Positions 33,596-43,400 of a DNA stretch of 64,000 nucleotides are shown piece after piece. Numbering within the stretch: position 1 is the first letter of the stretch; every line of letters begins with the position of its first letter. Both the position numbers and the translations under genes were made by a program. The stretch is taken from contig NZ_AP022826.1 in assembly GCF_014466985.1 (NCBI RefSeq), positions 372,001 through 436,000 on the forward strand. Reading direction: 5' to 3'. The DNA is from Nitrosophilus labii. Lineage in GTDB: Bacteria > Campylobacterota > Campylobacteria > Campylobacterales > Nitratiruptoraceae. Below the pieces are notes generated by a model. It was not told where the DNA came from. It was given only the letters and a program-made list of their open reading frames with translations, and ran no database searches.

Positions 33596-35062
33596 ATGAA
33601 AACCGAGGCAAAAGTCGGTATATTTGTAACATTGGGGTTAGTGTTTCTTTTTTTATTGAGCACGCAGGTGAGTAAATTTGCAAATCTAGGAAAAGATGGA
33701 TATATAATTTACGCATATTTAGAAGATGTTAATGGATTGGAAAGAAACGTAAAAGTTAAAATAAAAGGTGTTGAAGTAGGTTATGTAGAAGATATAGTTT
33801 TAGAAGGAGACAAGGTTAAAACCAAGCTTTTTTTGTTCAAGGGAGTAAAAGTTCCTAAAGATTCCGTTGTTCAGATTAATCAAGAAAGTATGCTTGGTAC
33901 CAAATATCTTAGTATAATTCCCGGAAAAACAAAAGATTATTTAGAAGCGAACGGTTATATAGAAAAACAGCGAATTTTACCTACTTTTGACGAAACTGCA
34001 CAAAGTATAGACGATGCGGCGAAAGAGTTTAAAGAGTTTATTAAAGAGTTAAGAGAGGATATGAAAGGTGATAGGGGAGACGATCTAAAAAAGAGTGTGG
34101 CAAATTTAAGAGACATTACCGAATCTATTAAAAAACTAATTGAAGAAAATAGGCAAAATATTTCCGATTCAATAGTAAATCTTAACAATATGGCAAAAGA
34201 GCTCGCATCAGCCGGAAAAAAGTTTGGTGAGATGTCTTCAAAATTTTCTTATACCGCAGATAGCATAAATAGCAAACTTCCAGATATTATGAAAAAAATT
34301 GACAAACTTGCTAACGATCTTTCGCAGGTTGGAAAAAAAGCCAAAGAGAAACTTCCTGAGATTCTAGATAGATTTTCCTCTTTAGAGAAAGATTTGGAAG
34401 AGATTATAAAAGACAATAAAGAGCCCCTAAACAAAGCTATCAATTCAGCCGATTACTTTTTTACGACGGGCGGGGATACCTTTAAAAAGGTTGATAGCTA
34501 TTTAGAAAAAGTGGCAAATTCTCAGATCGAGATAGCTTTTAGAAGCGAATATATGGCAAATGACGCTTATACTAAAAATTATGCGAGTATTTACTATATA
34601 CCTACTCCTAATAAATATTATATGCTAGATGTAGTTTCGGGAGATGACTATTCGAGGTTAGATAACAGTGGTAACGTTATAGAGCCGCAAACTCATGAGG
34701 ATTTTAAACTACTAGTTTCTGCTCAATATGGAAGAAGATATAACGATTTTCTGTTTAGATTGGGTATTATTGAAAATACCGGTGGAGTTGGGGTGGACTA
34801 TTTTATGTTTACTGATAGAGCAAAAGTTTCTCTAGAAGCTTACGATTTCAATGCGGTAAATGACGTAAGGGGCACCAATCCGCACTTGAAACTTTTAGCT
34901 AGATATAGATTTTTAAAACATTTAGATACTTTTGTAGGAGTAGATAATTTTTTAAATAGCGAAGCGACTAACTTTATATTTGGTTTGGGATTTGATTTTA
35001 TTGATAATGATTTAAAATCGATTTTAGGCGCTGCAAGCGGTGCTGGAACTTTTATAAAGTGA
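33596..35062 (+). CDS. MCE/MlaD-domain protein with beta-strand-rich C-terminus
   Basis: A 488-residue protein anchored by an N-terminal membrane helix (about 8-26). It is followed by one MCE domain (about 38-110), with YAYLEDVNGLERNVKVKIKGVEVGYVEDI and NQESMLGTKYLSI, the lipid-binding ring fold of MlaD. Residues ~130-300 are helical/coiled coil. The last ~190 residues are rich in alternating aromatic strands (KNYASIYYIPTPNKYYMLDV, FLFRLGIIENTGGVGVDYFM, NFIFGLGFDFI), resembling an outer membrane beta domain. It may bridge inner and outer membranes for lipid traffic. Ribosome site AGGA precedes the ATG. Confidence 0.8.
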   Translation: MKTEAKVGIFVTLGLVFLFLLSTQVSKFANLGKDGYIIYAYLEDVNGLERNVKVKIKGVEVGYVEDIVLEGDKVKTKLFLFKGVKVPKDSVVQINQESMLGTKYLSIIPGKTKDYLEANGYIEKQRILPTFDETAQSIDDAAKEFKEFIKELREDMKGDRGDDLKKSVANLRDITESIKKLIEENRQNISDSIVNLNNMAKELASAGKKFGEMSSKFSYTADSINSKLPDIMKKIDKLANDLSQVGKKAKEKLPEILDRFSSLEKDLEEIIKDNKEPLNKAINSADYFFTTGGDTFKKVDSYLEKVANSQIEIAFRSEYMANDAYTKNYASIYYIPTPNKYYMLDVVSGDDYSRLDNSGNVIEPQTHEDFKLLVSAQYGRRYNDFLFRLGIIENTGGVGVDYFMFTDRAKVSLEAYDFNAVNDVRGTNPHLKLLARYRFLKHLDTFVGVDNFLNSEATNFIFGLGFDFIDNDLKSILGAASGAGTFIK

Positions 35063-35068
35063 GAGTGT

Positions 35069-35344
35069 TTGAAAGATAGTAAAATAGTTCAAAATATACA
35101 AAAAGCTTTGGATATTTTGGGACTTCCTCCTTTAGTTTCGCTCAAAGATATAAAAAACAGATACTACTATCTTGCCAAAAAACATCATCCAGATAGAGGA
35201 GGCGATGTAAAAGAGATGGAGAAGATTAACAGAGCCTACGAGATATTGAAAGAGTACGCCGAAAACTATAAATTTAGTTTTAGCGAAGAGGAGATTTTAA
35301 AACAGTTTCCAACTCAAAACCACGCAAAAAGATTTAGATTTTAA
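35069..35344 (+). CDS. Short J-domain (DnaJ-like) protein
   Basis: A 91-residue protein consisting of a J-domain near residues 17-68: LPPLVSLKDIKNRYYYLAKKHHPDRGG contains the HPD tripeptide needed to stimulate DnaK, then MEKINRAYEILKEY. No Gly/Phe or zinc-finger region follows. The start is a TTG six bases after the MCE gene's stop, with a weak GAGAG site. It is squeezed between the MCE gene and pnp (17-bp gap), so it is likely co-transcribed. Partner and client are unknown. Confidence 0.8.
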   Translation: MKDSKIVQNIQKALDILGLPPLVSLKDIKNRYYYLAKKHHPDRGGDVKEMEKINRAYEILKEYAENYKFSFSEEEILKQFPTQNHAKRFRF

Positions 35345-35360
35345 AAAAAGGAAGAGAGAT

Positions 35361-37556
35361 ATGCACTGTACATTTGAATTTGATATGAATAATATTAAAG
35401 AGAGATACGATATAGGAAAAGTGGCGAAACAGGCAAACGGAGCAGTTTTGCTTCAAAGCGGCAAAACTACTATGTTAGCTACCGTTGTAATGGACAAAAC
35501 TCCGGTGGAAGAGGATTTTTTACCTCTTACCGTTCAATATATAGAAAAATCGTACGCGGCAGGTAAAATTCCTGGAGGTTTCGTAAAAAGAGAGCAAAAG
35601 CCCGGAGATTTTGAAACTTTAACTTCTAGAGTCGTAGATAGGGCTCTTAGACCACTTTTTCCTAAAGGTTTTTTAAATCCGGTGGTGATTACGGTGATGG
35701 TTTTAAGCGTTGATGAGGAGTCCGATCTTCAGGTTCTTGCACTAAACGCAGCTTCGGCGGCGCTTTATGTTTCCGATATTCCTATAAGAACCGCAGTTAG
35801 TGGTTTGAGAGTGGCTAAAATTGGCGATGAGATAGTTTTTAATCCAAAACTTAGCCAACTTAACGAAAGCACATTAGATCTTTATCTAGCCGGTACCAAA
35901 GATGACCTTCTAATGATAGAGATGAGATCGATTGCTACTTACGAGTCGGAAACTCTACCTTCGGCTACGGTTGATCCGATACTTGACCCAACGCTTGCAC
36001 AAGAGGTAATTTTGGTAAAAAAACCGAACGCCTTTAAAGAAGAGGAGTTGGCTCAAATAATATTACAGGGTAAAGAGGCTATAAATACCGCTTGTCAAGA
36101 GTATGAGAAATATTTTATAGAGGTTGCTAAGTCTCAGGTTGAAGTTGATATAAAACCAGAAAAGATTGATGAAAATATATGGACATATATAGATGAGATA
36201 TATAAAGATGAGATATATAAAGCTATAAACTCTATGGCAAAAAGCGAAAGAGCAGAAGCGCTGACGGATATTGCAAAAAAGATAACCCAAGATGAGATAG
36301 CAAAAGAGCAGGACTGGGATGAAGAGACTATCTTGAAAGTTGTAGATAAATATAAAAGAAAGATAGTTAGAGATATGATTTTAAAAGAGAGAAAAAGAGC
36401 AGATGGAAGAGGACTAAAAGATGTAAGAGAGATATCTATCGAGACAAATATATTGCCTTCTGCTCACGGTTCTTGCCTTTTTACTAGAGGTCAGACTCAA
36501 GCTTTAGTAGTTTGTACGATAGGTGAAAAAACAGCGGCTCAGATGTATGAGCTTTTAACTAGTAAAGGGCCTGAGTATGAGCATTTTATGGTGCATTATA
36601 ATTTTCCTCCATTTAGTGTTGGAGAGGCAAGGCCTATAGGGGCTCCAGGAAGAAGAGAGTTGGGACACGGGAATTTGGCAAAAAGAGCTTTAGAACCGGT
36701 AGTCGATATACCAGAAGATAAAACGATTAGACTTGTTTCAGAGATTTTAGAGTCAAACGGCTCTTCTTCTATGGCTACCGTTTGCGGTGGAGCTTTGGCT
36801 TTAAGGGCTGCTAATATTGAAACTACTGATCTTGTGGCGGGTGTAGCTATGGGGCTTGTCATAGAAGGAGATGAGTATGCGATCCTTACGGATATAATGG
36901 GTCTAGAGGATCATGACGGAGATATGGATTTTAAAGTGGCAGGAACAAAAGATGGCATCACTGCTTTGCAGATGGATATAAAAGTAGGGGGTATTGAAGC
37001 TTCTATTTTAAAAGAGGCACTTTTGCAAGCAAAAGAGGCTAGGATACATATATTGGATATCATGGAAGATGCAGCTAAGAATATAGAGATAAACGAAGAA
37101 AATTTGCCTACGACCGAAACGATTACCGTTCATCCAAGTAAAATAGCTCAGATTATAGGTCAAGCCGGAAAAACTATAAAAGAGATTATCGAAAAGTTTG
37201 AGGTAAACATAGATATAGAAAGAGATAAAGGAAAAGTAAAAGTAACCGGAAAAAGCAAACCTAAAGTGGTTGCTGCATGTGATCATATAAAAACGATAAC
37301 ACAAAAAGATGAGCCTGAAATACCTCAATTTAAAGAGGGGGAGATTTTAAAAGGTAAGATAAAAAGAATCGCAAATTTTGGCGCATTTGTTGAACTTCCA
37401 GGAGATATAGACGGATTGCTTCATATTTCAAAATTGTCTTCTGGTAGAGTTAATAGAGTTGAAGATGTGGTAAACATCGGCGATGAAGTCGAGGTAGAAG
37501 TTTTATCGCAAAAAGGACACAAAATAGAGCTTGCTTTGAGGCGAGTTTTTAAATAG
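35361..37556 (+). CDS. pnp: Polynucleotide phosphorylase
   Basis: A 3'-5' phosphorolytic exoribonuclease for mRNA turnover, 731 residues. Two RNase PH-like cores flank an all-helical linker. The first has GGFVKREQKPGDFETLTSR, the second the catalytic region GHGNLAKRALEPVV, ESNGSSSMATVCGG and the DIMGLEDHDGDMDFKVAGT aspartates. A KH domain (IGQAGKTIKEIIEKF, about 595-650) and an S1 domain (ILKGKIKRIANFGAFVELPG, about 655-730) end the protein. A small in-frame duplication (DEIYKDEIYKA) occurs in the linker. SD GGAAGAGAG precedes ATG. Confidence 0.97.
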   Translation: MHCTFEFDMNNIKERYDIGKVAKQANGAVLLQSGKTTMLATVVMDKTPVEEDFLPLTVQYIEKSYAAGKIPGGFVKREQKPGDFETLTSRVVDRALRPLFPKGFLNPVVITVMVLSVDEESDLQVLALNAASAALYVSDIPIRTAVSGLRVAKIGDEIVFNPKLSQLNESTLDLYLAGTKDDLLMIEMRSIATYESETLPSATVDPILDPTLAQEVILVKKPNAFKEEELAQIILQGKEAINTACQEYEKYFIEVAKSQVEVDIKPEKIDENIWTYIDEIYKDEIYKAINSMAKSERAEALTDIAKKITQDEIAKEQDWDEETILKVVDKYKRKIVRDMILKERKRADGRGLKDVREISIETNILPSAHGSCLFTRGQTQALVVCTIGEKTAAQMYELLTSKGPEYEHFMVHYNFPPFSVGEARPIGAPGRRELGHGNLAKRALEPVVDIPEDKTIRLVSEILESNGSSSMATVCGGALALRAANIETTDLVAGVAMGLVIEGDEYAILTDIMGLEDHDGDMDFKVAGTKDGITALQMDIKVGGIEASILKEALLQAKEARIHILDIMEDAAKNIEINEENLPTTETITVHPSKIAQIIGQAGKTIKEIIEKFEVNIDIERDKGKVKVTGKSKPKVVAACDHIKTITQKDEPEIPQFKEGEILKGKIKRIANFGAFVELPGDIDGLLHISKLSSGRVNRVEDVVNIGDEVEVEVLSQKGHKIELALRRVFK

Positions 37557-37598
37557 ATTTAGTTAAATAGATGAGTATGAGTAGGGTAAGTGGAGAGA

Positions 37599-37719
37599 CA
37601 ATAGTCGATAGTCGTTAGTGGAGAGTGTGAGTGTAAGAGGGTATTATCCCTTGCCACTTATCCCCTATTCAATTCCCAATTCCTAATGTAACACCACTTA
37701 ACTACTTAACTACTTAACT
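37599..37719. repeat. Heptamer and octamer tandem words downstream of pnp
   Basis: Heptamers CAATAGT, CGATAGT, CGTTAGT, GGAGAGT occupy 37599-37626, and three exact ACTTAACT octamers occupy 37696-37719. Between them is simple-sequence-like DNA with no gene. CGATAGT is shared with the recG 3' array. The 305-bp gap between pnp and atpE otherwise holds only the atpE promoter and leader. Confidence 0.65.
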
Positions 37720-37770
37720 ACTCAACCAAAAATTCCAATATCCAATTTATCTATTTTTAACAATAATTTT

Positions 37771-37828
37771 TATAAAATCTCACTTGCAAAGTGACAAGTA
37801 GGGATACGCAAGCCGAACGGACTTTGCA
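37771..37828 (+). promoter_or_regulatory. atpE promoter and structured leader
   Basis: TATAAA at 37771-37776 is the likely -10 box, giving a leader of about 80 nt. The leader contains an 8-bp inverted repeat, TGCAAAGT (37785-37792) and ACTTTGCA (37821-37828), enclosing a GC-richer segment. It is followed 7 nt later by a T-run, then AGGAGG before the atpE ATG. The layout could be an attenuator or a stability hairpin. Confidence 0.45.
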
Positions 37829-37862
37829 TATACGATTTTTTTCAAATTTTTAGGAGGTTTTT

Positions 37863-38168
37863 ATGAAAAAGTTGTTTTTTCTTTTGGTTGCGTTTGTAGG
37901 TTTTGCTTTTGCTGGAGATGGTGAAAGCATGATTCAAGCTTATTCTGTTGTTGCTGCTGGTATTGGTCTTGGTATCGCTGCAGCCGGTGGTGGTATAGGT
38001 ATGGGTCAAACAGCGGCGGCTACTATAGCGGGAACTGCTAGAAATCCTGGTCTTGGCGGAAAGCTAATGACTACGATGTTTATCGCCTTGGCGATGATCG
38101 AAGCGCAGGTTATCTATACTCTTGTTATCGCGCTTATCGCTCTTTACGCTAATCCGTTCTTGGGTTAA
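37863..38168 (+). CDS. atpE: ATP synthase F0 subunit c
   Basis: The rotor ring proteolipid of the F-type ATP synthase. The 101-residue protein has an additional N-terminal hydrophobic segment (1-17, ending FAFAG) that looks like a signal peptide. It is followed by the two-helix hairpin: glycine-rich GLGIAAAGGGIGMG in helix 1, loop ARNPG, and the ion-binding Glu in AMIEAQVIY of helix 2. Compared with sodium-binding c-subunits, the Gln of helix 1 and the Tyr after Glu are kept, but Ser next to Glu is Ala, so a proton is the likelier ion. It stands alone, away from other atp genes, as is usual in Campylobacterota, and has its own promoter and terminator. Strong SD AGGAGG. Confidence 0.95.
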   Translation: MKKLFFLLVAFVGFAFAGDGESMIQAYSVVAAGIGLGIAAAGGGIGMGQTAAATIAGTARNPGLGGKLMTTMFIALAMIEAQVIYTLVIALIALYANPFLG

Positions 38169-38174
38169 TATTTT

Positions 38175-38203
38175 AAAACCGAAGGCTCTTGCCTTTGGTT
38201 TTT
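38175..38203 (+). terminator. Rho-independent terminator of atpE
   Basis: Stem AAAACCGAAGGC / GCCTTTGGTTTT with loop TCTT, followed by T; it starts 7 nt after the atpE stop. Confidence 0.82.
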
Positions 38204-38241
38204 CATTTTGGTAAAATCCAAATCTATTTAAACCAACATCT

Positions 38242-38328
<87 letters not shown>

Positions 38329-38414
38329 TGATTATTTAAGACAAGCAGTTTAAAATAAGAGATAGTAGTGGCCTTCATGCCTGTTGTCACACTAAATTTG
38401 CTTCAAGGACTCCT

Positions 38415-40397
38415 TTGCAAAGTAGATTTTCTTACTATTTGACTCTACTTAAAAATCTGATCATATTACAATTTTTCTTTCTGTTTATAATGTCGCTATT
38501 TAGGCTAGCTTTTTTCAAATTTGCCTCATCTGAAATAAAAGCTGATTTTATCGACTATTTCAACACGTTTTTGTTAGGTTTGAGACTTGATCTATCAGTT
38601 TTGGGGTATGTTTTTTCTATACCTCTTCTTTTTTTAATATTTGCTTACATCTTAAACAGGTTCATATCTTTTACATTTGTAAAAAGAGTGCTCTTTTTCT
38701 ATTTTTTTACTTTTTATCTTTTTATATCATTGATTTTGGCTTCCGATATAGGTTTTTTCTCCTATTTTGGAGATAGAATAAACATAATGATTTTTGGAAT
38801 CTTTGACGATGATACTAGGGCTTTATGGGAGATTGCAAAGAAAAATTATAATCTCTTTTTAATTTTTACGGTTACATTAGTATATATTTTTATCATATAT
38901 AAGTTAGTAAAAAGATTTACTTTAGAGATAAAAGCTGTAAAAGTAAAGAATTATGGGATTTTAAAACAGATATCGATCTTTTTTATGTTAATACTTTTAA
39001 CCTTTATAGCTATCAGAGGAACGTTTGGACTATTTCCTATTTATCACTGGACAAAAGACGTAGCGCACGACAATTTTTTAAATAAAATCTCAAAAAACGG
39101 CGTATATCTATTTGTAGAGGCTATAAAACAGTATAAAAAAAGTAAAAATGGAGAAACTGACTATATAAAAGAGATGGGATTTTCTTCTAAAATTGAAGAA
39201 GCTTTTAAGATAGTCTCTAATAAAGAGAATATTGACAAAACAGATCTCATAAAGAGTATAACCTATAATACTCGTTATAATGAAAAATTGGAAAAAAATC
39301 GGTTGAATGTTGTAGTTATAATGGTAGAGAGTTTTGGTATGCCGATACTCAAATATCAAAGAGATAATTTTGATATTATGAGGAAGCTTAAAAAACATTT
39401 TGAAAATGATATCTTGTTTAAGAACTTTATATCTGCTTCAAACGGTACGATAGTTTCGTTGGAACCTATGCTTTTAAATCTAGTTGCTAGACCAAAAAGC
39501 GTACCTTATGCTCAAAGTATCTATCAAAACATCTCTTTTAAGCAGGCGGCGGCAAAAGTGTATCAAAAAAAGGGTTATGAGACCTCATTTATATACGGCG
39601 GTGAACTTTCTTGGAGAAACGTTGGAAACTTCTTTTCTAAACAGGGTTTTGATAAAGTAGTGGGGAAAGCTAAAATATTATATGAGCTCTCTTTAGATAA
39701 GAAAAATTCCACGCACGACTGGGGAGTATATGATCAATATCTTTACGACTATATTTTGAAAAAATTACAAAATTCAAAAAAACCGCAATTCATATTTGCT
39801 TTAACTACAAATAACCATCCTCCATACACTATACCTAAAGACTATAAATCAAAAAAAATGATTTTTAGCGAGGAGTTGAAAAAACATCTAAGAGGAGATT
39901 TGGAACTTATAAAAAAAAGGCTTTACGATTATCAATACGCACTAGATATGGCGGGGAGATTTTTGGATATGGTTAAATCTTCTTCTTTAGCCGAAAAGAC
40001 GGTCGTAGTTATAACCGCTGACAATAACACTATTGAGGGTGTTATGCATTACGACAATTATGTAGAAGAGTCTAAAAAGATCCCTTTATATATATATATT
40101 CCTAAAAGTTTCAAACCAAAAGATGTAGATATGCAAGTTCCAGGTTCTCACAAAGATATAATGCCCACTCTTTACAATCTCACGCTCTCAAACGCAAAGT
40201 ATATAGCCGTAGGAACCAATTTGTTAGATAAAAAGGTTCTTCATTGCGGTTTTAACGATAAAGGTATCATTATCTCAAAAGAGGGAGCTTTTAGGTTCAA
40301 AAAAGCCGCAAACAAAGAGCAAAAGTTATGTGAAAAGTATTATAAGGCTGCATTAGCCGCTACGGATTATATAGTAAAAAGTCATTTAAAAAAGTAA
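38415..40397 (+). CDS. LtaS-like sulfatase-superfamily membrane protein
   Basis: A 660-residue protein with five hydrophobic helices in the first ~200 residues and a periplasmic alkaline-phosphatase-like domain after ~295. The domain shows VVVIMVESFG, SNGTIVSLEPML (with the catalytic Thr near residue 345), FIYGGELSWRNVGNFF, and late metal ligands TADNN and PGSHKD. This is the architecture of lipoteichoic acid synthase relatives; in Gram-negative bacteria such enzymes transfer phosphoglycerol or phosphoethanolamine to glycans or lipids. The usual metal-binding His after D reads N (TADNNTIEG rather than TADHG). TTG start with AAGGA five bases upstream. Substrate unknown. Confidence 0.8.
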   Translation: MQSRFSYYLTLLKNLIILQFFFLFIMSLFRLAFFKFASSEIKADFIDYFNTFLLGLRLDLSVLGYVFSIPLLFLIFAYILNRFISFTFVKRVLFFYFFTFYLFISLILASDIGFFSYFGDRINIMIFGIFDDDTRALWEIAKKNYNLFLIFTVTLVYIFIIYKLVKRFTLEIKAVKVKNYGILKQISIFFMLILLTFIAIRGTFGLFPIYHWTKDVAHDNFLNKISKNGVYLFVEAIKQYKKSKNGETDYIKEMGFSSKIEEAFKIVSNKENIDKTDLIKSITYNTRYNEKLEKNRLNVVVIMVESFGMPILKYQRDNFDIMRKLKKHFENDILFKNFISASNGTIVSLEPMLLNLVARPKSVPYAQSIYQNISFKQAAAKVYQKKGYETSFIYGGELSWRNVGNFFSKQGFDKVVGKAKILYELSLDKKNSTHDWGVYDQYLYDYILKKLQNSKKPQFIFALTTNNHPPYTIPKDYKSKKMIFSEELKKHLRGDLELIKKRLYDYQYALDMAGRFLDMVKSSSLAEKTVVVITADNNTIEGVMHYDNYVEESKKIPLYIYIPKSFKPKDVDMQVPGSHKDIMPTLYNLTLSNAKYIAVGTNLLDKKVLHCGFNDKGIIISKEGAFRFKKAANKEQKLCEKYYKAALAATDYIVKSHLKK

Positions 40398-40401
40398 GAT
40401 T

Positions 40402-40428
40402 AAATTAGCGAGCAAGACTCGCTAATTT
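40402..40428. terminator. Bidirectional terminator, LtaS-like / ccsBA
   Basis: Perfect 11-bp stem AAATTAGCGAG / CTCGCTAATTT with loop CAAGA between two convergent genes. It overlaps the ccsBA stop codon at 40422-40424. Confidence 0.8.
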
Positions 40429-43400
40429 ATATCTCTTAGCGCGGCTTTTTTGACGCTATCGTATATTCGGGTATTTTTGTATGCGGCTAAGATAATAGCC
40501 GATACTATGGCTACTGCATAATAGACCCATGTCGGAATAGGTACCGGATCGCCGGCAGCATAGGAATGTAGACCCGATAGATAGTAATTGACTCCAAAAT
40601 ATGTCATTATAACTGAGCTGTAAGAGACTACGGAAAAGGCGGCAAAATTGAAACTATTCCACGCTTTTGGAACAAATCTTAAATGTATAAGCGCGGTATA
40701 GACCAAAATAGTAACCAATGCCCATGTCTCTTTAGGATCCCAACCCCAATATCTTCCCCAACTCTCGTTTGCCCATACTCCGCCTAGAAAGTTGCCTAAC
40801 GTTAAAAGAGAGAGACCAACTATCATAGACATCTCGTTTATCCTGTTGGCTTCGTTTATATTTAACACAATCTGCTTTTGCGTTTCTGTGTTTTTGGTAA
40901 ATCCAAGTAGTATAAAGAGTATTAGGGCGATAAAGCCAAGAAGCGCACTCAGTCCTAAAAATCCATAGCTAGCGGTAATTACGGAGACATGTATAGTTAG
41001 CCAGTAAGATTTTAAGACTGGCACTAGGGTGGTTATTTGCGGATCTAGCCAGCTTAAATGTGCTACAAATAACGTAATACCAGCAAAAATAGCCGTTGAG
41101 GATACGGCAAATTCGGATTGTCTAGCAAACAGTATCCCGGCTAGTATGATCGACCAAGATATATAAAGCATAGCTTCATACCCATTGCTCCAAGGTGCAT
41201 GTCCTGCTACATACCATCTTAATCCGAGATTGAAAGTATGAGCCAAAAATGCTAAAAACAGGATAATTACCACTATTTTTGTTGGTTTTTCAAGATTTAA
41301 AGATGGTTTCATCAATCTAGCGAAAATAAAAAATAGCAAAATCAGACCCGATATCAGATAAACGGGCACCAATCTATTGAAGATATCTAGCCTATTATAG
41401 AGTAGTTCGGCTTTTATTCTGTTTTCAGAAGGAATAATATCGGATCCATACTTTTTTTGATACGCTTTTATCTCGTTAACCGCTTCGTCCGCTAGAGTCC
41501 AATCTCCCGTATTAAGTCCTTTGTTGAGTCCTTTAAAGTTTTTTTCCAAAATAGTTCTGATAACTTTTCTCTCTTCGGGCGGAAACGTTTTTAAAGCTGC
41601 GGAGGGAGAGTACCAGGTTTTGTTTGGATCGTTTTTTAGGGGAAATATTCTCATAAACTCTCCGGTATATACCATATATGCTATGTTTATACGCTCATCT
41701 ACTTTTATTAGCTCTTTATCGAACTTATCTCTCTCTCCAGGTCTTTTTCTAACCGCCTCTTCTACTAGTTTTGCTAGTTTGTAGTTACCGTATTTATCGA
41801 AAATATCTATAAAAGCGAAATATTTTTCGTTTTCGTTTAGGCCTAAAAGCTTTTTTACTCCGGGATGGTTTACTTTTATCATTTTTATCTTTTGCCAGTA
41901 TGTGGGTTTGGAGGCCATTCCTAAAATGATCTGGTTATGTGTTAAACCAAACATAGTGTCCGAGCCGTGAATTTTGTTCAAGATATCGATTGCTGCTGAA
42001 TCTATAGGTTTTATCCTTCCATCTGGTCCTTGAAGTAGTATGGTTCCAAAAAGATCTGCGTGTTTTTTGTCGATTTTTTTAACCGTTTCTATGATTTTGT
42101 CGATATTATTTATTTGATGAGTATGAATATGCTGCTCGTTTTGGGCGTAAAGTTTTCCAGATACCATAGTAAAAAATAGAATTAGCGCCAAAGCGTTTTG
42201 TGTCGGTTTGATATATCTAGTTCTTGCAAGTCTTCCAAATCTACTGTACGGGTTTAGTATATTTAACAAAAAGCCTACTCCTAATAGTATATATCCTATA
42301 TAGGTAGGCCATTTGCCCGGATCGTGATTTACCGAAAGTATAGTTCCTTTTTCGTCTTGATCGTAACTAGATTGAAAGAACTTGAATCCTCCGTACTCTA
42401 AAGTGTGGTTCATATAGATTCTATATGGCATCTTTACTCCGTTTTTCTCATCATAAAGTATTACGTGGCTCTCATAAGAAGATGGACTCATAGAGCCAGG
42501 ATATTTTTCGATGACAAAATCTTTTAGATAGAGATAAAAAGGTAACGTTAGCTCCTTGGAACCCCACTCTAAAGATATTTGCGTATCCTTTATATTTATA
42601 TTTTCGCTATAACCTTTAAACCTTCTACCCATTCCCATTAAAGCTACCTCTTTTTTTTCTCCGTCTAGTTCAACCTCCACTACTAAAGCGGATAGTTTTT
42701 GTCCTTTCATCTTCATCGCGCTATCTACTTCATCGGCTGAGACGATCTTTTTGACGCCTTTTAGTAGAGCTTTTTGCGGTACAAGCTGAATTCCGTTGAT
42801 TATATACATAAGTTTCGTTTCGTAAGGATGCGCTTTGTTTGCGGCTAACATACCTTTTTCCTGAGTAGCCATTTTAAAATATCCTGTATCTTGGTTTGAT
42901 GTGAAGTAAAATTTTCCATCTTTTATAAATATGTGAAGGTAGGGTTTTTTAACCTCTTTTGGCTCCTTGGCTCCAAAGGTTATCAAAATAGGTCCTAAGT
43001 CTGCATACTGGTTGTATTCGAGTATATATATTTCCGGGCCGGAGGGAGTTGCGACCGTAATAGAGATTATAGGTTTTCCGTTTTTATCTTCTACGACTAT
43101 TTTTTCGGCGTTTTTTATAAAATCTTTGTATCTAACGTATAGAGTTTTTCCTCCAATTTCTAGCTTCTCTTCAAAATCGTTTCCGCCTATTGAGGATAAA
43201 AAGATCTTTTTTTCTTTATACGCTTCTTCGTCTCCTTTTTTTGCTTGAATCTGCAGGTATGCATCGGCCGATAACATTCTATTTTCGCTTTGTCCTTCTC
43301 TAATATGCATTACACCTTCATATCCAAAATATCTAGTAAGTCCTGAGCCTATGAGAATTATTAAAAATCCTAAATGAAATATAAAAGCAGGAAGTTTTTT

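Noticed and set aside
36184..36225. Short direct duplication in pnp (GATGAGATATATAAA twice)
   Set aside because: In-frame duplication within the PNPase helical linker; it gives DEIYKDEIYK and does not disturb the gene.
37696..37719. Three identical ACTTAACT units considered as a mini CRISPR or phase-variable repeat
   Set aside because: The units are 8 bp with no spacers, too short for CRISPR, and lie in a spacer rather than in a gene or at a promoter -10/-35 gap.
38329..38414. Possible small RNA between tRNA-Leu and the LtaS-like gene
   Set aside because: Only weak, interrupted self-complementarity and no clear promoter or terminator; it is better read as the 5' leader of the next gene.
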